DNA from: Spirochaetaceae bacterium
GTDB taxonomy: Bacteria > Spirochaetota > Spirochaetia > Treponematales > Treponemataceae
DNA: 6,307 nucleotides
Assembly: GCA_031271875.1 (NCBI GenBank)
Contig: JAISVD010000264.1
Location: forward strand, 1-6,307
Reading direction: 5' to 3'
Made by a program: the position numbers and the translations under genes. Position 1 is the first letter of the stretch. Every line of letters begins with the position of its first letter. Positions 1 to 4,379 of this stretch are shown here, piece after piece. The notes under the pieces are model-generated. The model worked only from the letters and a program-made list of their open reading frames with translations, was not told the origin of the DNA and did not search any database.

Positions 1-167
1 ACGCATTTTCGGAGGACAATTCGCGGCTCCCCGATGGAGGAGGTTCCTCCCCGGAAGAAAAGCGCAGGAGAGGCGGGGAGGCTGAAAATCTGCCTCTCTG
101 GATATACCTGAGCGCCCTCGGCCTTACTGTGTTTATTGTTATCGCGGCGCTGCTCTATTTCAGGTAA
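1..167 (+). CDS. C-terminal fragment of an unidentified protein with a C-terminal membrane anchor
   Basis: An open frame runs from the window edge (first full codon at 3) to a TAA at 165-167, giving the last 54 residues of a protein that starts outside the window. The first half is hydrophilic and low-complexity: a Gly/Ser patch (residues 12-16), then a basic cluster KRRR (20-23). Residues 32-53 form one strongly hydrophobic helix beginning LWIYLSALG, and the protein ends one Arg later. The basic residues before the helix suggest that the N-terminal part faces the cytoplasm (positive-inside rule), as in a tail-anchored protein. The family cannot be recognised from this fragment. It is convergent with the helicase gene downstream, 51 bp apart. 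The frame is open with a sensible anchor, but without the N-terminal part I cannot exclude chance. Confidence 0.6.
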   Translation, partial: AFSEDNSRLPDGGGSSPEEKRRRGGEAENLPLWIYLSALGLTVFIVIAALLYFR

Positions 168-181
168 AACGAGATTCACTG

Positions 182-219
182 CGATGCGCCCCCTCCATCG
201 GCGGCCTTTTTCTTTTTTC
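182..219 (+). terminator. Possible intrinsic terminator between convergent genes
   Basis: A short stem, cgatg (182-186) with catcg (196-200), or alternatively cgcc (187-190) with ggcg (200-203), is followed by GC-rich sequence and a T-rich tract at 207-219. It sits just after the stop of the membrane-anchored protein, where a terminator is expected. The stem is weak, so this is tentative. Confidence 0.35.
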
Positions 220-2216
220 TATATGGTAAATCTCTTTTTCATATTTGCGAGAATTTCAATCGCCTTGTCCGCCTCCACTTCTGCGGCGGGTTCATGGTAC
301 TCGACAAGATGGGGCGGTATCTCCTGGAGGAACGGGGAGGGGACGCATTCAACCACGCTCTGTATCTTCCGCCGTCTGCTGCAGCTTGAAAGAAACAGCT
401 TGTCCCGCGCCCTGGTTATGGCCACATAAAACAGCCGCCGCTCCTCTTCTATGCTGCCGTCCCCCTCCTCCAGGCTGCGGGCGTGGGGAATGATCCCGTC
501 TTCCGCCCCGATGATAAAGACCACCGGGAACTCAAGGCCCTTTGAGGCGTGGATGGTCATCAGATTCACCTTTCCCTTTCCACTGTCGTCGTCCATATCG
601 TCCCGTGAGAGCAGGGTGATCCTGTTAAGGTAGGCAAAGAGTCCGGGATCAAAGTTGTCCGGATTTTTCTCCCAGGTATCGATGGAGTTGATGAGGCTGT
701 CGATATTCAAAAGCTTGTAACGGGCGGCTTTTTCGTTTTTCTGGTACTCCTGTACAAGATAGCTCAGGTAATCGATAGTATCCACCATCGCCTTGACTTT
801 CTTGGAAAGCCCCCGTCCCCCCAGCATCTGGGCCCGCTGCTCTGTTATGAGATTGACAAACTCCTCCAGATCCGCCTTTGCCTTCTCCGACAGGGGGGAG
901 TCCTCCGCAGCGAGGTGGGCGTTTATGCTGGTCCAGAGGGAACATTTGCGCATCCCCGAAAATTCCGATATTTGTTCAATTGTTCTGCGTCCGATACCCC
1001 TCCGGGGGGTGTTGATTATCCGCAATAAATTGATATCATCATCGTGGTTCGCGATAACCCTGAGGTAGCTGATGATATCATTTATCTCCTTGCGCTGGAA
1101 AAAGCTCGTCCCCCCGCTGACCGTATAGGGGATGTTGGCGTCGAGAAACGCCTCCTCGATGGCCCGGGTAAGTGTGTTTGCCCGGACAAGCACCCCGAAG
1201 TCATCGTACTTGCGCCTGTCCGCCATACATACCGCCCGGATAGTGTCCGCAACAAAGTCTGCTTCGGCGGTTTCGTTTTCCGGCAGGTATATCTCGATGG
1301 GACGGCCCGAGCCGTTTCCCGACCAGAGGGCCTTCTCCTTTCTGTTTGTATTGTGGGAGATAACGCCGTTCGCCGCCTCCAGGATTGTCTCGGTGGAGCG
1401 GTAGTTCTGTTCAAGCTTTATCTCCCGGAGATCCGGAAAGTCCCGTTCAAACATCCGTATGTTTTCGTAATTCGCCCCCCGCCAGGAGTCTATGGACTGG
1501 TCATCGTCCCCCACGACCGCCACATTGCCCGTAGCGAGCATGTGCATGAACTGGTACTGCTGGATGCTGGTGTCCTGAAATTCATCTACCATTATATACC
1601 GATACCGCTGGCGGTATTTTTCCAGCACATCCGGGTGTTCCCTGAACAGTTTTATGGGCAGCACGATGAGGTCGTCAAAATCAACCGCATTGTAGAGCTT
1701 CAAACCCGCCTGATACTCCTCATACAGTTTCCTGTACTGATCGTTGGCGTTTTCCCAATTCCGGTGGCCCGATTTGATCCCCGAAAAAAGCGCGCCGATT
1801 TTGTATACATCGAGGCTGTCCGCGGTAAAGCCGAGTTCCCGTCCTGTGTCCTTTATGAGCTGGTTCCGGTCAACCTCGTCGTAAATCGAAAAATTTTCCC
1901 GCCATCCCAGCCGTTCAATATCCTGCCTGAGAATTTTTACCCCAAAGGCGTGGAAGGTAGAAATCGTCATATTCTGGAGCTTTTTCCCCGTCAGCTCCTT
2001 TATGCGTTCCTCCATCTCCCGTGCAGCCTTGTTGGTGAATGTCAGCGCCAGAATCGAGTGCTGGGGGATTCCGTTATCAAGCATATAGGCAATGCGGAAG
2101 GTGATAACCCGGGTCTTTCCCGAACCAGCGCCCGCGATAATCAGCAGGGGACCATCGATAGTAGTCACAGCCGCATACTGTTCGTCATTCAGTTCCGCAC
2201 GATAGTTTATAGCCAT
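219..2216 (-). CDS. rep: Rep-type superfamily 1A DNA helicase (UvrD/PcrA/Rep family)
   Basis: ATP-dependent 3'-5' single-strand DNA translocase/helicase acting on stalled forks and in repair. Motifs, numbered from the 2216 start: Q motif LNDEQ (9-13), Walker A AGAGSGKT (28-35, catalytic Lys34), motif Ia TFTNKAAREM, Walker B DEFQDT (211-216), motif III DDDQSIDSWRGA (around 243), motif IV LEQNYRS (268-274), motif V MTIHASKGLEF (553-563), motif VI YVAITRA (597-603). The SGGTSFF, LRIINTPRRGIG and SRRR regions and the 665-aa length, with no long C-terminal extension, fit Rep (673 aa in E. coli) better than UvrD or PcrA (over 700). The start is uncertain. Homology favours 2216, just before the Q motif, but it has no good Shine-Dalgarno. 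An in-frame ATG at 2264 has AGGA about 6 nt upstream and would add 16 residues. An in-frame GTG at 2312 is also possible. Asp243 replaces the usual motif III Tyr. Confidence 0.95.
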   Translation of the reverse strand: MAINYRAELNDEQYAAVTTIDGPLLIIAGAGSGKTRVITFRIAYMLDNGIPQHSILALTFTNKAAREMEERIKELTGKKLQNMTISTFHAFGVKILRQDIERLGWRENFSIYDEVDRNQLIKDTGRELGFTADSLDVYKIGALFSGIKSGHRNWENANDQYRKLYEEYQAGLKLYNAVDFDDLIVLPIKLFREHPDVLEKYRQRYRYIMVDEFQDTSIQQYQFMHMLATGNVAVVGDDDQSIDSWRGANYENIRMFERDFPDLREIKLEQNYRSTETILEAANGVISHNTNRKEKALWSGNGSGRPIEIYLPENETAEADFVADTIRAVCMADRRKYDDFGVLVRANTLTRAIEEAFLDANIPYTVSGGTSFFQRKEINDIISYLRVIANHDDDINLLRIINTPRRGIGRRTIEQISEFSGMRKCSLWTSINAHLAAEDSPLSEKAKADLEEFVNLITEQRAQMLGGRGLSKKVKAMVDTIDYLSYLVQEYQKNEKAARYKLLNIDSLINSIDTWEKNPDNFDPGLFAYLNRITLLSRDDMDDDSGKGKVNLMTIHASKGLEFPVVFIIGAEDGIIPHARSLEEGDGSIEEERRLFYVAITRARDKLFLSSCSRRRKIQSVVECVPSPFLQEIPPHLVEYHEPAAEVEADKAIEILANMKKRFTI

Positions 2217-2303
2217 AGAACGATATTCTATCAGAAAAGAGGGGAAGGGGAAATATGGGGTCATAGTATTCCTGAATCGAACAAAAAATACCTTTATCCT
2301 GTT

Positions 2304-2336
2304 ATTTAACACATTTTTAGCAATTTAACACATTTT
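2304..2336. repeat. Two 14-bp direct repeats with 19-bp period
   Basis: ATTTAACACATTTT occurs at 2304-2317 and again, identically, at 2323-2336. The second copy ends 3 bp before the -35 hexamer of the + strand promoter. On the other strand both copies lie upstream of the helicase start at 2216 (and of the alternative at 2264). The position suggests a regulator site serving one or both divergent genes. No known box was recognised. Confidence 0.6.
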
Positions 2337-2339
2337 CGC

Positions 2340-2368
2340 TTGACATATATCAAAAAAAATGATATTAT
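2340..2368 (+). promoter_or_regulatory. Near-consensus sigma70 promoter of the small-gene cassette
   Basis: A perfect -35 TTGACA (2340-2345) and a 17-bp spacer precede TATTAT (2363-2368, 5 of 6 matches). The predicted transcription start is near 2375. It reads into the hairpin-rich leader and the 144-aa gene. It is the best-matching promoter in the window. A high-strength promoter overlapped by a perfect palindrome suggests repression as the main control. Confidence 0.75.
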
Positions 2369-2383
2369 ATTTTTATAATATCA
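2360..2383. promoter_or_regulatory. Perfect palindrome over the -10 and start site, candidate operator
   Basis: Arms TGATATTATA (2360-2369) and TATAATATCA (2374-2383) are exact reverse complements separated by tttt. The palindrome covers the -10 and the predicted transcription start, so only about half of it would be transcribed. That favours a DNA-binding site for a dimeric repressor over an RNA hairpin. A second, imperfect dyad (TTGA...TCAA, 2340-2353) covers the -35. The regulator is unknown, and the AT-rich sequence makes some chance symmetry possible. Confidence 0.5.
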
Positions 2384-2480
2384 GATCGTAATTGCGATCC
2401 TGTATAATAAAGCGAATGGTGAATAACCATTGCTGTAAAAAGCCTTGTGTCTCTTAATGATTCACAAGGCTTTTTATTAA
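2375..2480 (+). ncRNA. Candidate small RNA or attenuated leader ending in an intrinsic terminator
   Basis: Between the promoter and the first cassette gene lies about 105 nt of sequence with no convincing ORF and three successive hairpins. These are gatcg/cgatc (2384-2388 with 2395-2399), agc-g-aatggt/accatt-gct (2411-2420 with 2426-2434, one bulged g), and the 14-bp terminator stem at 2436-2476. A transcript starting near 2375 would end near 2478 as a roughly 100-nt RNA. Partial read-through would express the downstream genes, so the segment may be a free small RNA, a transcription attenuator, or both. It does not resemble 4.5S RNA, 6S RNA, tmRNA or any riboswitch I can identify. The structures were found by eye. 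Confidence 0.4.
2436..2480 (+). terminator. Intrinsic terminator or attenuator ahead of the 144-aa gene
   Basis: A perfect 14-bp stem, taaaaagccttgtg (2436-2449) with cacaaggcttttta (2463-2476), has a 13-nt loop. Its core gccttgtg/cacaaggc runs into five T residues. It lies about 60 nt after the predicted transcription start and 70 nt before the next ATG, which is the geometry of an attenuator or small-RNA terminator. Confidence 0.75.
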
Positions 2481-2511
2481 CCCATCCGGCTGTCGTTGAT
2501 GACCGGATAGG
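2481..2511 (+). promoter_or_regulatory. Leader hairpin downstream of the attenuator
   Basis: Stem atccgg (2484-2489) with ccggat (2503-2508) is extended by two further C-G pairs (2481-2482 with 2510-2511) across one mismatch. It has a 13-nt loop and no T-tract, so it is unlikely to terminate transcription. It could be part of a folded leader controlling the downstream gene. Confidence 0.4.
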
Positions 2512-2514
2512 TTG

Positions 2515-2548
2515 ATAATTGTAGAGCTTTATACAGGAGGCAATTATG
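2515..2548 (+). promoter_or_regulatory. Ribosome binding site of the 144-aa gene within a possible sequestering hairpin
   Basis: AGGAGG (2535-2540) sits 5 nt before the ATG at 2546. It is flanked by exact inverted 7-mers ataattg (2515-2521) and caattat (2541-2547), and the second overlaps the start codon. Folding would place the start codon in a stem and the Shine-Dalgarno in the loop. The stem is AT-rich and weak, so an effect on translation is only possible. Confidence 0.45.
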
Positions 2549-2980
2549 TTAATTGACAAGACGCTTTTTAATTATGTTACCTATCACACTATTGAACATA
2601 TCACACTCTTTCTTAAAGAGATCCTGGAAGGATACGGCTTTACAGTAAGGCTAAAGGAATCCGGTTCAACTGAATCTTTCTATTTACATATTACATATAA
2701 CTTTCATCAATTCTATAAAGAGATCAGAGTTTCCAATCATGCCCCAAATACAGAACATGATTACGATATATCCGCCTCCTTCGACCGTCCCGGCGCAATA
2801 AACTGTCATGAGTTTTTATTGCAATTTCTCGATTCTCTCAATCTGCCATACCCCGTACAAACCATGAATTACAAATATACCGAAGATATTTTAAAGGGCC
2901 TCAAGAGCGGAAAACTCAAAATGATGTTTCCAGAGAATACAAAAGTTAAAGCGGTTCTGCTCACGCCCATCAAGGCATAA
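2546..2980 (+). CDS. Unrecognised 144-aa protein, first gene of the orphan cassette
   Basis: A 144-residue soluble protein with no signal peptide or membrane segment. The start is secure: AGGAGG lies 5 nt upstream. I do not recognise the family. Visible features are an amphipathic N-terminal helix rich in Ile/Leu/Phe (about 1-30) and alternating hydrophobic strands around SFYLHITYNF and KEIRVSNHAPN (about 44-68). There follow an aromatic/acidic stretch DYDISASFD (about 72-80), a helix containing EFLLQFLDSL, and a Lys-rich C-terminal third (KGLKSGKLKMM). The IRVSNH segment faintly recalls the R-[IV]-S-D-H signature in small proteins of phages and mobile elements, but this is from memory and weak. 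GC content is about 38% in a counted stretch, well below the flanking core genes. It is followed 43 bp later by the acidic peptide gene and is probably in one transcript with it. Confidence 0.85.
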   Translation: MLIDKTLFNYVTYHTIEHITLFLKEILEGYGFTVRLKESGSTESFYLHITYNFHQFYKEIRVSNHAPNTEHDYDISASFDRPGAINCHEFLLQFLDSLNLPYPVQTMNYKYTEDILKGLKSGKLKMMFPENTKVKAVLLTPIKA

Positions 2981-3011
2981 ATCAGTGTTTCCCAAATAAA
3001 GCCAAGTTGAT

Positions 3012-3018
3012 AAGGAGG
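3012..3018 (+). promoter_or_regulatory. Strong Shine-Dalgarno of the acidic peptide gene
   Basis: AAGGAGG, complementary to the 16S rRNA 3' end, lies 5 nt upstream of the ATG at 3024. This is the main evidence that the very short downstream frame is translated. Confidence 0.8.
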
Positions 3019-3023
3019 ATAGT

Positions 3024-3149
3024 ATGTCAGATTGGTATGACGGCGATGTTGAATATCCGGATCCGGATGATCCGGATTATGATGAAAAAATGGGCTTGAC
3101 CGCAGATGATGAAGATGATGACTTTTTTGATGATGAGGAGGATATATAA
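3024..3149 (+). CDS. Unrecognised 41-aa extremely acidic peptide
   Basis: A 41-codon frame ending in TAA, easily missed by length cut-offs. The product has 16 Asp and 5 Glu (21 of 41 residues) with one Lys and no Arg, so its charge is about -20. The N-terminal half carries a Pro/Asp pattern (YPDPDDPDYDE, 11-21), a short neutral segment KMGLT follows (22-26), and the C-terminal part is nearly all acidic with two Phe (DDDFFDDEEDI). No membrane segment or signal peptide is present. The consensus Shine-Dalgarno with ideal spacing and the position between two co-oriented genes support expression. I know no family for it. Comparable acidity is seen in DNA-mimic inhibitors, in acidic partners of basic toxins or nucleic-acid-binding proteins, and in metal-binding tails. 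Which applies here is unknown. Confidence 0.75.
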   Translation: MSDWYDGDVEYPDPDDPDYDEKMGLTADDEDDDFFDDEEDI

Positions 3150-3163
3150 AAAAAGTATCACAC

Positions 3164-3243
3164 CCCCAAAATAATTCTGGGGAACCCTGAACATCCCTGG
3201 TGATGTTCTATCATCAGCCGGAAACGGCTAAACTGAGGAGTTT
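3164..3243 (+). promoter_or_regulatory. Run of four small hairpins before the 64-aa gene
   Basis: The 96 bp between the acidic peptide and the 64-aa gene contain four consecutive exact stems. These are cccca/tgggg (3164-3168 with 3178-3182), gaacatc/gatgttc (3189-3195 with 3202-3208), agccg/cggct closed by a GAAA tetraloop (3216-3220 with 3225-3229), and aaact/agttt (3230-3234 with 3239-3243), whose loop holds most of the Shine-Dalgarno. An alternative stem, tgatg/catca (3201-3205 with 3212-3216), would disrupt the second and third. The density suggests a structured untranslated region, perhaps for processing or differential expression within the operon. None has a T-tract, so a terminator is unlikely. 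Confidence 0.45.
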
Positions 3244-3245
3244 TT

Positions 3246-3440
3246 ATGTCTCAAAAAAAGGATTTACTTGGTACTGTTATTGATTTGGGAAATGTTCTTG
3301 CCGATGTTACAAAGCATAAAGACGGAGGTTATACAACAATCTTTTCCGGAAAGTCAGGTTACCGGCCTGAATTGGGAAAATGTGACGTAGGCAGCAAAAG
3401 TATGCTGCTGGAAGTCTTATCATGGTTTGCAAAGATGTAG
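3246..3440 (+). CDS. Unrecognised 64-aa protein, last gene of the orphan cassette
   Basis: A 64-residue protein with GAGGAG (3235-3240) 5 nt before its ATG, the same spacing as the other two cassette genes. It has a Lys-rich start (MSQKKD), a hydrophobic segment LLGTVIDLGNVLADV (about 7-21) too interrupted by charge for a membrane helix, a Gly/Lys-rich middle (HKDGGYTTIFSGKSGY), one Cys (46), and a C-terminal hydrophobic helix (SMLLEVLSWFAKM). I recognise no family. Its stop lies 12 bp before a strong terminator, marking the end of the transcription unit. The net charge is near neutral to slightly basic, unlike the acidic peptide upstream. Confidence 0.75.
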   Translation: MSQKKDLLGTVIDLGNVLADVTKHKDGGYTTIFSGKSGYRPELGKCDVGSKSMLLEVLSWFAKM

Positions 3441-3452
3441 GGCTTTAACAGG

Positions 3453-3497
3453 AAACAACCGCTGTGTAAAGACATAAGGTACACAGCGGTTGTTTTG
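3453..3497 (+). terminator. Intrinsic terminator of the small-gene cassette
   Basis: A perfect 16-bp stem, aaacaaccgctgtgta (3453-3468) with tacacagcggttgttt (3480-3495), has an 11-nt loop and a T-rich 3' end. It begins 12 bp after the stop of the 64-aa gene. The sequence is nearly symmetrical in base composition and may work weakly on the other strand too. Confidence 0.85.
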
Positions 3498-3550
3498 TAA
3501 CCTTCGCGAATCGAACAAGAAAACAGGGCAAAGGTATTAAAAAAGAGCGA

Positions 3551-3601
3551 AAAAACAGAAACGCCGCCGATTTACGGGGGCGTTTCTGTTTTTCTTTCTT
3601 T
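3551..3601. terminator. Second strong intrinsic terminator, possibly bidirectional
   Basis: A perfect 15-bp stem, aaaaacagaaacgcc (3551-3565) with ggcgtttctgttttt (3579-3593), is followed by tctttcttt on the + strand. On the - strand, the A-rich flank at 3539-3556 gives a T-rich tract, so it could also stop transcripts arriving from the bacterioferritin gene. It lies 55 bp after the cassette terminator. Confidence 0.85.
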
Positions 3602-3660
3602 ATATGCATAATATCCTTTACTCTATGTTTTTTACTGGATTAAGAATCGCTATCAAAGAA

Positions 3661-3693
3661 GCAATTGCAAAACTTTTTCAGTTTTGCAATTGC
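3661..3693. terminator. Perfect 14-bp inverted repeat after bfr, possible terminator
   Basis: gcaattgcaaaact (3661-3674) and agttttgcaattgc (3680-3693) are exact reverse complements with a 5-nt loop. It lies 9 bp after the end of bfr on the - strand and is followed in that direction by ttcttt. It may be the bfr terminator, though the stem is AT-rich and the T-tract short. It could equally protect the mRNA 3' end, with termination at 3551-3593. Confidence 0.55.
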
Positions 3694-3702
3694 GACCATA
3701 GA

Positions 3703-4176
3703 TCACTTCTCATCTGTCTGGGTTGAAAGGAATATCTGGAGGGACATCTGTTTTACCTGGTCCTGGAGCTCTTCGATCTGGTCGATATGGTAATCCTCGT
3801 CCTTCAGAATCTCCTGGAGCATCCCCTTTGTGGCATAATCCTTTACCTCTTTTGCGAGTATGATCGCCTCATTATAGTCCCTGATGGTATCGGATTCCGC
3901 TTTATGGTCATAACCGAGCTGGGCAGGTACGTCATCTCCTATAAAAATCTGGTTCAGGGTGGAAACTTTCGGTTTTCCCTCAAGAAACAGGATACGGGCA
4001 ATTAACTTTTCCGCATGTTTCATCTCGCTGATTGCCCGCCGTTCACTTATCTTGTGCAGTTTGTCATATCCCCAGTTTTCGCACATCTCCGCGTGAACCA
4101 TGTACTGGTTTATCGCGGTCAGTTCACCGGCCAGAAGATAGTTCAATCTGTCGATCAGTTTGGAATCACCTTTCAT
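3703..4176 (-). CDS. bfr: Bacterioferritin, haem-binding iron storage protein
   Basis: Forms a hollow 24-subunit cytoplasmic shell that oxidises Fe(II) at a di-iron ferroxidase centre and stores it as a ferric mineral, limiting iron-driven oxidative damage. Length is 157 aa, matching the family (158 in E. coli). All ferroxidase ligands align by number with E. coli Bfr: Glu18, Glu51, His54, Glu94, Glu127 and His130, with Tyr25 beside the centre. Met52, the axial ligand of the haem shared between two subunits, is in the motif SEMKHAE, which distinguishes bacterioferritin from haem-free ferritin (Ftn). The N-terminus MKGDSKLIDRLN is typical, and AGGAG (4184-4188, - strand) lies 7 nt upstream of the ATG. 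It is divergent from murC and monocistronic. No bacterioferritin-associated ferredoxin gene is visible nearby. Confidence 0.97.
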   Translation of the reverse strand: MKGDSKLIDRLNYLLAGELTAINQYMVHAEMCENWGYDKLHKISERRAISEMKHAEKLIARILFLEGKPKVSTLNQIFIGDDVPAQLGYDHKAESDTIRDYNEAIILAKEVKDYATKGMLQEILKDEDYHIDQIEELQDQVKQMSLQIFLSTQTDEK

Positions 4177-4218
4177 TTCACGTCTCCTTTGTTTTCCTTA
4201 TGGATGTATATAGATGGA

Positions 4219-4239
4219 AACTGTTTTCTGTAAACAGTT
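4219..4239. promoter_or_regulatory. Perfect 21-bp dyad in the bfr 5' region, candidate operator
   Basis: Arms aactgttt (4219-4226) and aaacagtt (4232-4239) are exact inverted repeats around tctgt. The dyad lies between the predicted bfr transcription start and its Shine-Dalgarno, so it could be a repressor site or a leader hairpin. An iron or peroxide regulator would fit the gene, but the sequence does not match the Fur or PerR consensus I know. Confidence 0.5.
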
Positions 4240-4251
4240 CATATAATAAAG

Positions 4252-4280
4252 ATTTTAGTGTACCGCCTGTGGCAATGCAA
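4252..4280 (-). promoter_or_regulatory. Probable bfr promoter
   Basis: Read on the - strand, TTGCAT (4275-4280) and TAAAAT (4252-4257) are separated by 17 bp. The -10 matches the consensus at 5 of 6 positions, the -35 only at 3 of 6. Transcription would start near 4245, about 70 nt before the ATG at 4176. The weak -35 leaves room for activation. Confidence 0.45.
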
Positions 4281-4301
4281 ATTTTTTCAGGCAAATGGGG
4301 A

Positions 4302-4341
4302 CAGAGCTGCTCTGAGAGATCGCGGCCGCAAAGCGGCTCTG
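4302..4341. repeat. Nested inverted repeats in the bfr-murC intergenic region
   Basis: CAGAGC (4302-4307) pairs with the adjacent GCTCTG (4309-4314) or, as cagagctgc, with gcggctctg (4333-4341) using one G-T pair. Inside lie gccgc/gcggc around aaa (4325-4337) and a NotI-type gcggccgc. The cluster is upstream of both predicted promoters, so it is probably untranscribed or only reached by read-through. No function is evident. Confidence 0.35.
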
Positions 4342-4379
4342 GGATATCCAAATCGCCGGTTAAAAGCACACAACAACCG

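Noticed and set aside
1044..2309. 421-aa open frame on the + strand
   Set aside because: It lies entirely antisense to the conserved helicase gene. Its protein has no recognisable domains, and the frame is explained by GC-biased codon use on the other strand.
2304..2383. CRISPR array, att site or transposon end
   Set aside because: Only two copies of a short repeat with a 5-bp gap, no spacers, no integrase or transposase and no target-site duplication visible.
2365..2559. 64-aa frame on the - strand across the cassette leader
   Set aside because: It overlaps the palindrome, terminator and ribosome binding site of the + strand unit and has no support of its own.
2375..2980. Type III toxin-antitoxin locus (RNA repeats, terminator, toxin)
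   Set aside because: The promoter-terminator-ORF order fits, but there are no tandem RNA repeats and the 144-aa protein does not resemble ToxN-type toxins as I know them. Kept only as an analogy.
4221..4237. LexA (SOS) box in the bfr leader
   Set aside because: CTG and CAG are separated by 11 bp rather than the 10 of the E. coli-type box, and bacterioferritin is not a typical SOS gene.
4178..4369. 63-aa frame on the - strand ending next to the bfr start
   Set aside because: GTG start without a Shine-Dalgarno, and it runs through the probable bfr promoter and the dyad. More likely chance.
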